Source of the DNA: Streptomyces sp. NBC_01716
GTDB taxonomy: Bacteria > Actinomycetota > Actinomycetes > Streptomycetales > Streptomycetaceae
NCBI RefSeq assembly: GCF_036248275.1
Contig: NZ_CP109181.1
Coordinates: 2,976,001 to 3,040,000, forward strand
DNA: 64,000 nt
Direction: 5' to 3'
The notes under the pieces were generated by a model. It worked only from the letters and a program-made list of their open reading frames with translations. It was not told the origin of the DNA and searched no databases. This document shows positions 27,287 through 36,422 of the stretch, piece by piece. The translations under genes and the position numbers were made by a program. How positions within the stretch are numbered: position 1 is the stretch's first letter; every line of letters begins with the position of its first letter.

Positions 27287-28083
27287 CGGAACTGGTCTTC
27301 GAAGATGTCGACGTCGCGTACGGCGGCGGTCGCGCGGCGCACGACGTCGTACGCAATGTCAGCCTCACCGTCCCCAGCGGCCGGATCATGGGCCTTGTGG
27401 GCGAATCGGGGTCTGGCAAGTCGACTCTCGCCCGCGCCGCAGTCGGTCTCCACGAGCCCCGATCGGGCCGGATCCTGCTCGATGGGACCAACGTCGTAAA
27501 CGCACGAGGAGGCAACGCTGCTCTCCGACGACGAATCCAGATGGTGTTCCAAGACGCCAACTCTTCGCTCAACCCGCGGATGTCCATCGGGGCGGCAATC
27601 GAGGAAGCGATCCTCGTGCGGTCCGGGACGGCGCGACGCGATCGCGTACGCCGGGGGGACGAGGTGCGCCGGATGCTCGAACTCGTGGAGCTCGACCCGC
27701 GACGGTCGGACGACCTCCCGATGCAACTGTCCGGAGGCCAGCGCCAACGCGTCGCGATCGCACGCGCCCTCGCCGCCAAGCCGCAGGTCCTGCTCGCCGA
27801 CGAAATCACGTCGGCGCTCGACGTGTCCGTCCAGGGAACGGTGCTCAACCTCCTCATGCAGGCGCATCGGCGGCTCGGACTCACGGTGCTGTTCATCAGC
27901 CACAACCTCGCGATCGTGCGACAGCTCTGCGACGAGGTCGCCGTAATGAGAACCGGCGAGATCGTCGAGGCGGGCATCGCATCCAAGGTCATCGACAATC
28001 CGAAGCACCCCTACACGCGTGCGCTCATCGGCGCCGTGCCCCGCATGGGCGAGCGCCTGCTGGGCGAAGGAGTCCGACCGTGA
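27283..28083 (+). CDS. Peptide ABC transporter ATPase (DppF-like)
   Basis: A 266-residue ATPase, the second nucleotide-binding subunit. Walker A is GESGSGKSTL, the Q-loop QDANSSLNPR, the signature LSGGQRQRVAIARAL, Walker B VLLADEITSALD, and HPYTRALIGAVP closes the C-terminus. The Walker B region reads DEITSALD instead of the usual DEPTSALD, with catalytic Glu kept. The TTG start at 27283 overlaps the preceding stop (TTGA), and its own stop overlaps the next GTG. It should pair with the ATPase half of the preceding fusion protein. Confidence 0.93.
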   Translation: MTELVFEDVDVAYGGGRAAHDVVRNVSLTVPSGRIMGLVGESGSGKSTLARAAVGLHEPRSGRILLDGTNVVNARGGNAALRRRIQMVFQDANSSLNPRMSIGAAIEEAILVRSGTARRDRVRRGDEVRRMLELVELDPRRSDDLPMQLSGGQRQRVAIARALAAKPQVLLADEITSALDVSVQGTVLNLLMQAHRRLGLTVLFISHNLAIVRQLCDEVAVMRTGEIVEAGIASKVIDNPKHPYTRALIGAVPRMGERLLGEGVRP

Positions 28084-31000
28084 CGACACGACCGCTCGAG
28101 CTCGACGACATCCGTGACATCGTCACCGTTTCCGACACAGCGATCGTCGCCGATGGAACGGCGGTCGTGTTCACGCGACGAGGCACAGCCGGGTCGCGGA
28201 CCGCGACCGCCCTGTGGCTTGCAACCGCCGAGGGTGCGACGCGGCGACTCACCGCGGGCCCCGCAGACCGCGCGCCACGCGTGTGCGCTTCGGGCGTTCT
28301 CTTCCTTCGCGATGTCTCAGGCGTCCCGCAGCTGCATCTCCTGCCCAAAAGGGGCGAGGCACGTTGTCTCACCGATCTGCCCCTCGGCGCGGGACCGGCG
28401 GCAATGAGCCCGGACGGCCGGCACGTCGCCTTCACCGCCTCCGTCGATCGCGCGGGCGGTGTGCCCGGGTCACCCATCGTCATCGACACCCTCGACGACA
28501 AGGAGGACGGACGCGGCTGGATCGGTGCGGTCAGGCGCCACGTCTTCGTCTTGGCGCTCGACACGCTACGCGTGCGACAGATCACCGACGGGGACTTCGA
28601 CGCCGGTGAACCGGCGTGGTCCCCTGATGGCAACCGGCTCGCGTATGTCGCCGGGCTCGAGCCGGGCGCCGACCTCTCGCGCGAGAGACGCGCGTACGCA
28701 GTCGAGCTGGACGACCCGCTCGCACCCCTCCTTCCGCTCGGGCACGCGCGAGGCCTCGCCGGGCCGGTCGTGTGGACACCCGACGGCGGATCTGTCGTCG
28801 CGGTTGGGATGCCCGCACCCGCGGTCGGCAACGCCCGGCTCCTGCGCCTGCATCTCGATGGACGGGACGACGTCGATCTCACTGCGGGCTTGGATCGCAA
28901 CGTCATGCCAGGTGCTTCCGGCTACCCGGGCGGGCGGCCCGCGCTGTCTCCCGACGGCGAGCACATCGTGTTCTGCGCCCGCGACCGGGGGTGGACCCAC
29001 CTCTACTCCGTCCGGCTCGCGGACGGTCATCACCGCCGCCTCGTCACCGACCCGCACTACGTCGTGTCCGCGCTCTCGGTCGCCTCCGCGGCATCGCGTG
29101 CTGCCGTCGTCGTAACGACACCGGCGTCGTTCGCCGAGGTTGCCATCGTCGATCTCGAGCGGGCCGAGCACACGACCCTCACGAACCTCATGGGCGCGAG
29201 CCTGCCGGGAGTGGAACTCCACCGTCCGGAGCCGCGGCAGTTCCAGATCAGTGACGGAACCGTCGTCCACGGCTGGATCACCGAGGCACCGGACACCAGA
29301 GGCTCAGGCCCCCTCCTGCTCGACATTCACGGCGGGCCCCACAACGCGTGGGCGGGCGTCGCGGATGACATTCACCTCTATCAGCAACTCCTCGTCTCGC
29401 GGGGATGGCGCGTTCTCACGCTGAACCCCCGGGGTTCCGACGGGTACGGCGAGGAGTTCCTCCGCGCTATCGACGGTGGATGGGGCCGCGACGATCTGCG
29501 CGACTTCCTCGAACCCATCGACCAACTCATCGCCGAGGGTATCGCCCATCCCGATCAGCTCGCCGTGACCGGCTACAGCTACGGCGGTCTGTCGACGTGC
29601 GTGCTCACCGCGCACACGAACCGGTTCGCGGCGGCAGCCGCCGGTGGACTCCTGTGCGATTTCGCAGCGGTGGGAGGCCAGCACCTCCCCGAGGGCTTCT
29701 TCGCCGCCATGACGAGCGACGCCGACCCCCTGGACGTCGTGCCGCTGACGCGGCTGTCCCCGATCTCGCGCGTCGGCCGCGTGCATACGCCCACGCTCGT
29801 CCTGCATGGTGCCGACGACGACACCTGTCCCGTTGAGCAGGCCCGGCAGTGGTTCACCGCGTTGCGCCTCCAAGGCGTGCCCAGTCGGCTCGTCGTCTAT
29901 CCGGGCGGGAATCATCTGTTCATCGCCGACGGTCCGATCGACCATCGCGTCGACTATCACGCGCGCGTCGTCGCGTGGATGGAGCAGCACACCCGTTCCG
30001 CGCCCCGGCCCGCAGCGATCTCGCCGGCGCCGCGCGACCCGGGCCACTGGCGCCGCAGACTTGAGCTTCTGTGCGACCGGTACGCGGTTCCCGGGGCGCA
30101 GTTCGGAATTGTCCAACTCGACGCAAACGGCGTGCCGTTCGACCGTGTCATCGTCGGCGCAGGGACGACGGACGTGAGCACGGCCGAGCTTGTGACAGAG
30201 ACGACGATCTTCCAGATCGGGTCGATCACGAAGGTATGGACGACAACCCTCGTCATGCAGCTCGTCGACGAGGGCCTCCTGGACCTCGATGCGCCCGTCC
30301 GCCGCTATCTGCCCGACTTCGCGCTCGGAGGTGACCCGTCGCCGACCGTGACGGTGAGGCAACTTCTTACCCACACGAGCGGGATCGACGGCGACGTTTT
30401 CACCGACACCGGCACGGGCGACGACTGTGTCCGTCTCTACGTGGAACAACTCGCGTCGGTCGGTCGCATTCACGAGCCGGGAGCGCGCTTCTCCTACTGC
30501 AACTCCGGTTTCGTCGTCGCGGGCCGTATCGTCGAGGCCCTTCGCAGCGTCACGTGGGACGAGGCGCTGCGCCGGTACGTGATAGAACCGCTCGGCCTCG
30601 ACCATACAATCTCGCGCACGGAAGACGCCCCGCGCTTCTCGGCAGCGGTCGGTCACTCCGGGGATCCGGCCACACCCGTTACGACGTGGCCGATCACCCG
30701 CTCGATGGGGCCGGCCGGCCTCGTGGTCTCCGACCTCGACGACCTCCTTGCCTTCGCGGAGACGGCAATGCGCGGCGGCGTCGCGCCGAACGGGACGCGG
30801 ATCCTCTCGGAAGCGAGCGCACGGGCGATGACTCGCGAGTCCGTGGACCTGCGCGGCACCGCGGTAGCGACGCAAGGATGGGGCCTCGGCTGGTTCCTGC
30901 AGGACTGGAACGGCCGCTCGGTCTACGGGCACGACGGTGGAACCATCGGTCAGCGCGCCTTCCTGCGGGTCTTTCCCGAGACGGGCTTCGCGCTGGCCCT

Positions 31001-31385
31001 GCTGACCAACGGGGGGCGGGCTGACGGTTTCGCCGCGGAACTCCTCGCCGAAGCAGCTGCGGCCATAGACGGAAGCACCCCGCCCCCACCGCTCCGACCC
31101 GACCCCGCGCGGCCCGTCGACGCCCCGTCCGGGTGCTGGGAGGCCGCCGGCCTCCGCATCGAGGTGTCAACCGAGGACGGCGAGGCCCGCATCTCCATCA
31201 CCGACCTGAAGGACGTCCTTCGCTCCGGCGAGCAAGGAGAACCCGTGTCCACCAGTCTCTACGCCACCGATCTGCCCGGCGTCTACGCCCATCAGCTGCC
31301 CGATATCGCGGGGTGGGAACAGTTCCGGCCGGTACAGGCTGGCGCCTACCTCGGGTACCGGTTCCTCCCGGAGGTTACGTCGTGA
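28080..31385 (+). CDS. S9 prolyl oligopeptidase fused to a beta-lactamase-type serine hydrolase
   Basis: A 1101-residue two-enzyme protein without a signal peptide. Residues about 1-390 are a beta-propeller (repeats such as GEPAWSPDGNRLAYV); about 400-640 an S9 alpha/beta-hydrolase with Ser500 in GYSYGG, Asp in HGADDDTCP and His in GGNHLF. From about 665 to 1010 a penicillin-binding-type hydrolase follows: SITK with Ser715 and Lys718, the Tyr-x-Asn motif as YCNSG, and HDGGT as third motif. A beta-barrel-like tail of about 90 residues ends it, as in D-aminopeptidases of this fold. Both active sites look complete. It overlaps both neighbours by four bases. Confidence 0.9.
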   Translation: MTTRPLELDDIRDIVTVSDTAIVADGTAVVFTRRGTAGSRTATALWLATAEGATRRLTAGPADRAPRVCASGVLFLRDVSGVPQLHLLPKRGEARCLTDLPLGAGPAAMSPDGRHVAFTASVDRAGGVPGSPIVIDTLDDKEDGRGWIGAVRRHVFVLALDTLRVRQITDGDFDAGEPAWSPDGNRLAYVAGLEPGADLSRERRAYAVELDDPLAPLLPLGHARGLAGPVVWTPDGGSVVAVGMPAPAVGNARLLRLHLDGRDDVDLTAGLDRNVMPGASGYPGGRPALSPDGEHIVFCARDRGWTHLYSVRLADGHHRRLVTDPHYVVSALSVASAASRAAVVVTTPASFAEVAIVDLERAEHTTLTNLMGASLPGVELHRPEPRQFQISDGTVVHGWITEAPDTRGSGPLLLDIHGGPHNAWAGVADDIHLYQQLLVSRGWRVLTLNPRGSDGYGEEFLRAIDGGWGRDDLRDFLEPIDQLIAEGIAHPDQLAVTGYSYGGLSTCVLTAHTNRFAAAAAGGLLCDFAAVGGQHLPEGFFAAMTSDADPLDVVPLTRLSPISRVGRVHTPTLVLHGADDDTCPVEQARQWFTALRLQGVPSRLVVYPGGNHLFIADGPIDHRVDYHARVVAWMEQHTRSAPRPAAISPAPRDPGHWRRRLELLCDRYAVPGAQFGIVQLDANGVPFDRVIVGAGTTDVSTAELVTETTIFQIGSITKVWTTTLVMQLVDEGLLDLDAPVRRYLPDFALGGDPSPTVTVRQLLTHTSGIDGDVFTDTGTGDDCVRLYVEQLASVGRIHEPGARFSYCNSGFVVAGRIVEALRSVTWDEALRRYVIEPLGLDHTISRTEDAPRFSAAVGHSGDPATPVTTWPITRSMGPAGLVVSDLDDLLAFAETAMRGGVAPNGTRILSEASARAMTRESVDLRGTAVATQGWGLGWFLQDWNGRSVYGHDGGTIGQRAFLRVFPETGFALALLTNGGRADGFAAELLAEAAAAIDGSTPPPPLRPDPARPVDAPSGCWEAAGLRIEVSTEDGEARISITDLKDVLRSGEQGEPVSTSLYATDLPGVYAHQLPDIAGWEQFRPVQAGAYLGYRFLPEVTS

Positions 31386-32182
31386 ACGCAGTGGTCACCC
31401 CGACTCCGGCTGCTGCCGGCATCGCCATGCGCTCGCTGCACACGCCCGAGGAGATGGTCAGGGCGTCGGCGCTGATCGCCCGTGTGTGGGAAGTGCCCCC
31501 CGAACGATCGCTCCTGAGCCCCGAGATGCTCGTCGCCCTCGCGCATTCGGGCAACTACGTCGCTGGGGCGTTCCTCGGCGAAGAGATCATCGGCGTGAAC
31601 GTCGGCTTCTTCCATCCCCCGCTCAAGCGATCCCTGCACTCCCACGTCGCAGCGGTCGCCCCGGAACACGCCGGGGCGGGGGTGGGACGCGCACTCAAAC
31701 ACCACCAGCGGTTGTGGGCGCTCGAGCGCGATGCGACGCGAGTCACCTGGACCTTCGATCCCCTCGTCGCCCGCAACGCGTACTTCAACATACGCAAGCT
31801 CGGATGCGACGTGGAGGCGTACCTCACCGACTTCTACGGGACGATGCAGGACAGCGTCAATCAGGGCCAGCACAGTGACCGGCTCCTCGTGGTCTGGCAC
31901 CTGGATCGTCTCCCGCGCGACAACGAGCGCCCCCAGGAGGACTATCCCGTCCTGCTGCGTAACGACGACGGCAGACCCGTTATGGGTGCCATGCCCGACG
32001 GTACGGAGTATTGCCTCGTTGAGATCCCCTCCGACATCGACGAGGTCCGCCGCCACCTACCCGCGCTCGCGCTCGAATGGCGGATCGAGCTGCGCGAGGT
32101 GCTGGGCGGCCTCCTCGCGGAAGGGTGGCGCGTTGTCCATTTCGATCCCGACGGCAGTTACCACCTGCGAAGGAGCGCCTGA
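31382..32182 (+). CDS. GNAT acyltransferase (COG3375 type)
   Basis: A 266-residue GNAT protein of the COG3375 type. The acyl-CoA loop is EHAGAGVGRALKHHQ, and the stretches SLHSHVAAV, VTWTFDPLVARNAYFNI and DFYGTMQD mark this group. In Geobacillus kaustophilus an enzyme of this kind next to the N-succinylamino acid racemase succinylates D-amino acids. The same adjacency is seen here: its stop shares a base with the racemase start, and its GTG overlaps the peptidase stop. I infer succinyl-CoA:D-amino acid N-succinyltransferase; the acyl donor is not shown by sequence. Confidence 0.8.
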   Translation: MNAVVTPTPAAAGIAMRSLHTPEEMVRASALIARVWEVPPERSLLSPEMLVALAHSGNYVAGAFLGEEIIGVNVGFFHPPLKRSLHSHVAAVAPEHAGAGVGRALKHHQRLWALERDATRVTWTFDPLVARNAYFNIRKLGCDVEAYLTDFYGTMQDSVNQGQHSDRLLVVWHLDRLPRDNERPQEDYPVLLRNDDGRPVMGAMPDGTEYCLVEIPSDIDEVRRHLPALALEWRIELREVLGGLLAEGWRVVHFDPDGSYHLRRSA

Positions 32183-33309
32183 TGCACATCGATCGCATCG
32201 ACCTGATCACCGTACGGATGCCGCTGTCGGCCCCCTTCACGACGTCGTTCTCGACCCAGACGGAGCGCTGTCCGCTGCTCGTGCGCGCAGTGGCGTCCGA
32301 GGGCGGTGAGACCGTCGTCGGGTGGGGCGAGTGCGTGGCCCTCGCCGAGCCGTACTACTCCCCCGAGTATCTGGAGGGTGCCCGGGACGTGCTGCAGCGC
32401 TTCCTCGTCCCCGCGTTGTTCGAATGGCAGACCTCGGGCCGGCCGGTGACGGCTCAGACGGTCTCCGCCGCCGTCGCCCACGTCGTGGGGCACCGGATGG
32501 CGAAGGCGGGGCTCGAACTGGCCGTGCTCGACGCACAGTTGCGTCTCCGGCACACTTCGTTGGCCGAGCATCTGGGCGTGACCCGGGACAGCGTTCCCGC
32601 CGGCGTCAGTGTGGGGATCGAGGATTCGGTATCCGCCCTGCTCGACCGCGTGGGAGGCTTCATCGACCAGGGGTATGCGCGCATCAAGCTGAAGATCCGC
32701 CCGGGATGGGACGTGGAGCCGGTCCGCGCGGTCCGCGAGCGCTTCGGCGACGTCCCCCTCCAGGTCGACGCGAACACCGCCTACCGCCTCTCCGATGTCC
32801 CGACGCTGCGCAACCTCGATCCGTTCGAGCTGCTGCTCATCGAGCAGCCGCTCGCCGAGGACGATCTGCGCCAGCACGCGATCCTCGCCCAGCAGATCTC
32901 GACACCCGTGTGCCTCGACGAGTCGGTGATCTCCGCGCAGACCGCCGCCGATGCGATCGCCCTCGGCGCAGCGTCGGTCATCAACATCAAACCTGGACGC
33001 GTCGGCGGTTACCTCGAAGCGGTCCGGATCCACGACCTCGCGCTCGCGAACGGCGTCGCCGTCTGGTGCGGGGGCATGCTGGAGACCGGCATCGGACGCG
33101 CAGCGAACGCCGCCCTGGCCGGCATGCCCGGGTTCACCCTGGCGGGCGACATCTCGGCGTCCGACCGCTTCTACCGTCAGGACATCACCGAACCGATCAC
33201 GATGACCGACGGCGCCGTCGCCGTCCCCCGGGGGCCGGGCATCGGCGTCGAGCCGATCCCCGATGCACTCGCGGACTCCACAATCCACTCGATCGAGCTG
33301 ACGGCATGA
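32182..33309 (+). CDS. N-succinylamino acid racemase / o-succinylbenzoate synthase family
   Basis: A 375-residue enolase-superfamily enzyme closely resembling the Amycolatopsis N-acylamino acid racemase. The acid-base lysines are Lys169 and Lys171 (KLK) and Lys270 (NIKPGR); metal ligands are Asp196 (QVDAN), Glu221 (IEQPL) and Asp246 (CLDES). Arg273, three residues after Lys270, is the arginine linked to racemase activity in this subfamily. Streptomyces normally make menaquinone by the futalosine route, so the o-succinylbenzoate reaction is not expected to be needed. With the GNAT enzyme before it, racemisation of N-succinylamino acids is the likely role. It ends the strictly overlapping run of genes. 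Confidence 0.88.
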   Translation: MHIDRIDLITVRMPLSAPFTTSFSTQTERCPLLVRAVASEGGETVVGWGECVALAEPYYSPEYLEGARDVLQRFLVPALFEWQTSGRPVTAQTVSAAVAHVVGHRMAKAGLELAVLDAQLRLRHTSLAEHLGVTRDSVPAGVSVGIEDSVSALLDRVGGFIDQGYARIKLKIRPGWDVEPVRAVRERFGDVPLQVDANTAYRLSDVPTLRNLDPFELLLIEQPLAEDDLRQHAILAQQISTPVCLDESVISAQTAADAIALGAASVINIKPGRVGGYLEAVRIHDLALANGVAVWCGGMLETGIGRAANAALAGMPGFTLAGDISASDRFYRQDITEPITMTDGAVAVPRGPGIGVEPIPDALADSTIHSIELTA

Positions 33310-33337
33310 GAACCGGCCCCGTCGCGGGAAGGGAGGG

Positions 33338-34894
33338 ATGATGCCCACGCCGGATGCCTCCGACGTCATCGTCGTCGGAGCGGGATCCGCCGGAGCCGCG
33401 CTCGCGGCCCGTCTCGTCGAGCGAGGGGCTCGCGTCCTTCTCATCGAAGCCGGCGACGACCATCGCTCCGCCGACCTCCCCGAGGTGTGGCGCTCCCCCA
33501 ACCCCGTGACGGCGATCCTGCACACCGATCACGCCGCCTTCCTCTGGGAGGGGCACACTGCCACGCGAACCTCCGCGCAGGAGTCCTACTTCTACTGGCG
33601 CGGAAAGGGCATGGGCGGCAGCTCGACCATCAACGGCCAGATCGCGATCCGTCCTCCCGTCGAGGACTTCGACGAATGGGCCGCTGTCGGTTGCACGGGC
33701 TGGGGAGCCCGCGAGGTCATGCCTATTCTGATCTCGCTGGAAGCCGACGAGGACTTCGGTGATGCCGAGTACCACGGCACCTGCGGCCCCATCCCCGTCT
33801 ACCGCGCCCCTCTCGAAAGTTGGGGATCGGTGGACCTTGCGCTGCGCGACGCCGCCCTCGCCGCAGGTTTCCCGTGGGCGCCGGACGTGAACGCACCAGG
33901 AGCCACCGGCGTTTCGCCCTATCCGGTCAACTCGCGCGGCTTTCGGCGCGTGACAACGAACGACGGCTACCTGGAGCCGTTGCGCGACAACTCGAGGCTG
34001 CGCATCCGCGCTCGCAGCCTCGTCGATTGCGTGCTCTTCGACGGCAGTCGCGCGGTCGGTGTGCGGCTCGCCGACGGCACGCCCCTGTACGCCGACCACA
34101 TCGTGCTGGCCGCCGGTTCGACGGCGTCCCCCTCGATCCTGCTGCGGTCCGGTATCGGCCCCGCCGCCGACCTGGCGGCGCTGGGCATCCCGGTCCGCGC
34201 CGACGTCCCCGTCGGTCGGGGCCTCCAGGATCATCCGATGGCAGTCGTCAACCTCCCCTTGACGGAGGCGGCGTCGGCCGGGGCCAACGATCGGCACACC
34301 AACTGCTGCGTGCGGTATTCCAGCGGGCTGGTATCCGGCGGCAACGACATGATGATGGCGGCGCTCAACCAGAACGCCCTCGCGATGGCCTCCGCCGACA
34401 TCCGGGCGGGGGCGGGAGCCGTGGGTGTGTTCGCCAACAGGGTCTATTCCCGCGGGCATCTCCGGCTGCGCAGCGCCGATCCGGTCGAGCAACCGTCGAT
34501 CTCGCTCGGCATGCTGTCGGACCCGCGTGATCTGAATCGCCTCGTGGCGGGGGTGAGCATGCTCGTCGGCCTCGTCGATCACGACGCCTTCGATCAGATC
34601 TCGGACGGGGATCTGTGGCGCATCAACACGGAGTTGCGTGCGGCCCTCGACGGCCCGGAGTCGGCTCTGCGGAAGTACCTGCGCGAGACCGTCGTCGACA
34701 CGCAGCATCCGACGAGCACGTGCCGGATGGGCGATCCGGCCTCGCCCGACACAGTCGTGGACCCCGAGACGAGGGTTCTCGGCGTCGAGGGCCTGCGCGT
34801 TGCCGACGCGTCCGTCTTTCCGTTCGTGCCACGGGCCAACACCCATCTGGCCACCGTCGCCGTCGGCGAGCACGTCGCCCGGCTGATGCGCTAG
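33338..34894 (+). CDS. GMC family oxidoreductase
   Basis: A 518-residue FAD-dependent alcohol oxidoreductase of the choline dehydrogenase group. The FAD loop is VVGAGSAGAALAARL, the second conserved stretch is GKGMGGSSTINGQIAIRPP, and the C-terminal active-site region is HPTSTCRMG followed by PRANTHLATVAVGEH. No signal peptide. A GGGAAGGGA site precedes two adjacent ATGs (33338 and 33341). It is 28 bases after the racemase and 99 before an aldehyde dehydrogenase, so alcohol to aldehyde to acid oxidation by the pair is likely. The alcohol is unknown; amino alcohols or choline-like compounds are possible. Confidence 0.9.
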   Translation: MMPTPDASDVIVVGAGSAGAALAARLVERGARVLLIEAGDDHRSADLPEVWRSPNPVTAILHTDHAAFLWEGHTATRTSAQESYFYWRGKGMGGSSTINGQIAIRPPVEDFDEWAAVGCTGWGAREVMPILISLEADEDFGDAEYHGTCGPIPVYRAPLESWGSVDLALRDAALAAGFPWAPDVNAPGATGVSPYPVNSRGFRRVTTNDGYLEPLRDNSRLRIRARSLVDCVLFDGSRAVGVRLADGTPLYADHIVLAAGSTASPSILLRSGIGPAADLAALGIPVRADVPVGRGLQDHPMAVVNLPLTEAASAGANDRHTNCCVRYSSGLVSGGNDMMMAALNQNALAMASADIRAGAGAVGVFANRVYSRGHLRLRSADPVEQPSISLGMLSDPRDLNRLVAGVSMLVGLVDHDAFDQISDGDLWRINTELRAALDGPESALRKYLRETVVDTQHPTSTCRMGDPASPDTVVDPETRVLGVEGLRVADASVFPFVPRANTHLATVAVGEHVARLMR

Positions 34895-34993
34895 GGCCTT
34901 GTGAAGGAGCGACATTCAACGTGCGTGCCGGGCGTCGCGACGCTGCGGATGTCCGTCGGAAGGTCCCTGGTCCCATAACCCCGAGGAGATCCG

Positions 34994-36409
34994 GTGCAGT
35001 ATCTGAAGAATTTCATCGACGGCGCACCTGTCGGCCCCAAGACACCCGAGTTCCGCGATGTGATCACCCCGTACACGGGAGAGGTCATCGCCAAGGTCCC
35101 GGTCGGATCAGTGGCCGACGTAGGGGCCGCTGTGCGCTCGGCGGCCAAGGCACAGCCGGGGTGGGCGTCTCTTTCTGTGGCGGATCGGCTGCGGCACCTC
35201 CGCGGCGCGGCGCACGTGCTGCGGAGCCACGTGCGCGAGCTCGCCGAGTTGGAGAGCAGGGAGATGGGAAAGCCCGTCCCACTGGCGGAGCAGATCGTGT
35301 CAGCCGCGATCAATGGACTCCTCTCCAGCACCGATCAGGCCGAGTCCTACCCTTTCATCGCCGACGTGTCAGCTCCCGGGGAGACGTCGTGCACCGTCGT
35401 CGAGCGAAAGCCGCGCGGGGTGGTCGCGCTCGTGGTGCCGTGGAACTTCACCGTGTCGTCGATCCTCGGCCCACTGGGGCCACTTCTCGCCGCAGGCAAT
35501 ACCGTCGTCGTGAAGCCCTCCGAGAAGGCTCCCCTCTCAGCGTCTCGGCTCGCCGAACTCCTCGGTCTCCCGCCCGGGGTGGTCTGCCTCGTCCACGGCG
35601 ATGCCAGAGCGGGGGCGCCGCTCGTCGACCACGAGCTGATCGCGCTCGCGCATTTCACAGGATCTGTCGAGGCCGGCCGTTCCGTCTCGGTCGCCGCAGC
35701 CCGCCGTCTCCAGCGCTCGGTCCTGGAGCTCGGCGGCAACGACCCGGTCATCGTCGACGCCGGCGTTGATGTCGTCGCGACCGCGAAGGCGGTCGCGATG
35801 TCCTCATTCATCAACAGCGGCCAGATCTGCACTTCGAGCGAGCGGGTCTTCGTCCACCGCGAGGTCGCCGAAGACTTCGTTCGTGAACTCGTGGCGGCGG
35901 CGGAGTCCTACCCCATGGTCTCTGCTGCCGACCACGCCGGTCTGGGCCCGATGGTCGACGACGCGCAGCGCAACACCGTGCACGCACACGTCACCGACGC
36001 CGTCGCACGCGGTGCGACGGTGCGGTGTGGCGGGGAGATCCCCGACCGACCGGGCTTCTTCTACCCCGCGACCGTGCTCACCGGCGTCACGCCGGAGATG
36101 CGGATCATGCAGGAGGAGACGTTCGGCCCCGTCGCGCCAGTCATCGTTGTCGCCTCTTTCGACGAAGCTCTCGCGCTGGCGAACGGAACCAGCTTCGGTC
36201 TGGCGGCGACGGTCTACTCGCACGACGAGCGGAACCTGCGCCGATGCGCGGAACTCAACGCCGCGATCGTATGGATCAACGAGTGGCAGGGGGGTGGCGT
36301 CAACATGGTCTACGAACCGTGGGGCCTGAGTGGTGTGGGGATCACCGGTGGCGCCGCCTCGTTCGACGCGGCGACGCGTCCGGTCTCGATCGTCACCCCC
36401 TTGGCGTGA
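34994..36409 (+). CDS. Aldehyde dehydrogenase
   Basis: A 471-residue NAD(P)-dependent aldehyde dehydrogenase. The catalytic Cys is Cys279 (NSGQICTSSE), the general base Glu245 (LELGGNDP), the cofactor region VPWNFTVSS and the late motif EETFGPVAPV. Length and motifs are complete. GTG 34994 is preceded by a GAGGAG site. It is probably co-transcribed with the GMC oxidoreductase and oxidises the aldehyde that enzyme makes. The substrate cannot be named; succinate-semialdehyde or betaine-aldehyde type enzymes look similar. The next gene converges 13 bases beyond its stop. Confidence 0.92.
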   Translation: MQYLKNFIDGAPVGPKTPEFRDVITPYTGEVIAKVPVGSVADVGAAVRSAAKAQPGWASLSVADRLRHLRGAAHVLRSHVRELAELESREMGKPVPLAEQIVSAAINGLLSSTDQAESYPFIADVSAPGETSCTVVERKPRGVVALVVPWNFTVSSILGPLGPLLAAGNTVVVKPSEKAPLSASRLAELLGLPPGVVCLVHGDARAGAPLVDHELIALAHFTGSVEAGRSVSVAAARRLQRSVLELGGNDPVIVDAGVDVVATAKAVAMSSFINSGQICTSSERVFVHREVAEDFVRELVAAAESYPMVSAADHAGLGPMVDDAQRNTVHAHVTDAVARGATVRCGGEIPDRPGFFYPATVLTGVTPEMRIMQEETFGPVAPVIVVASFDEALALANGTSFGLAATVYSHDERNLRRCAELNAAIVWINEWQGGGVNMVYEPWGLSGVGITGGAASFDAATRPVSIVTPLA

Positions 36410-36422
36410 AGAGATTCCGAGC

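Noticed and set aside
29304..30932. Minus-strand open frame of 542 codons inside the S9 fusion gene
   Set aside because: Antisense shadow with no start signal or domain.
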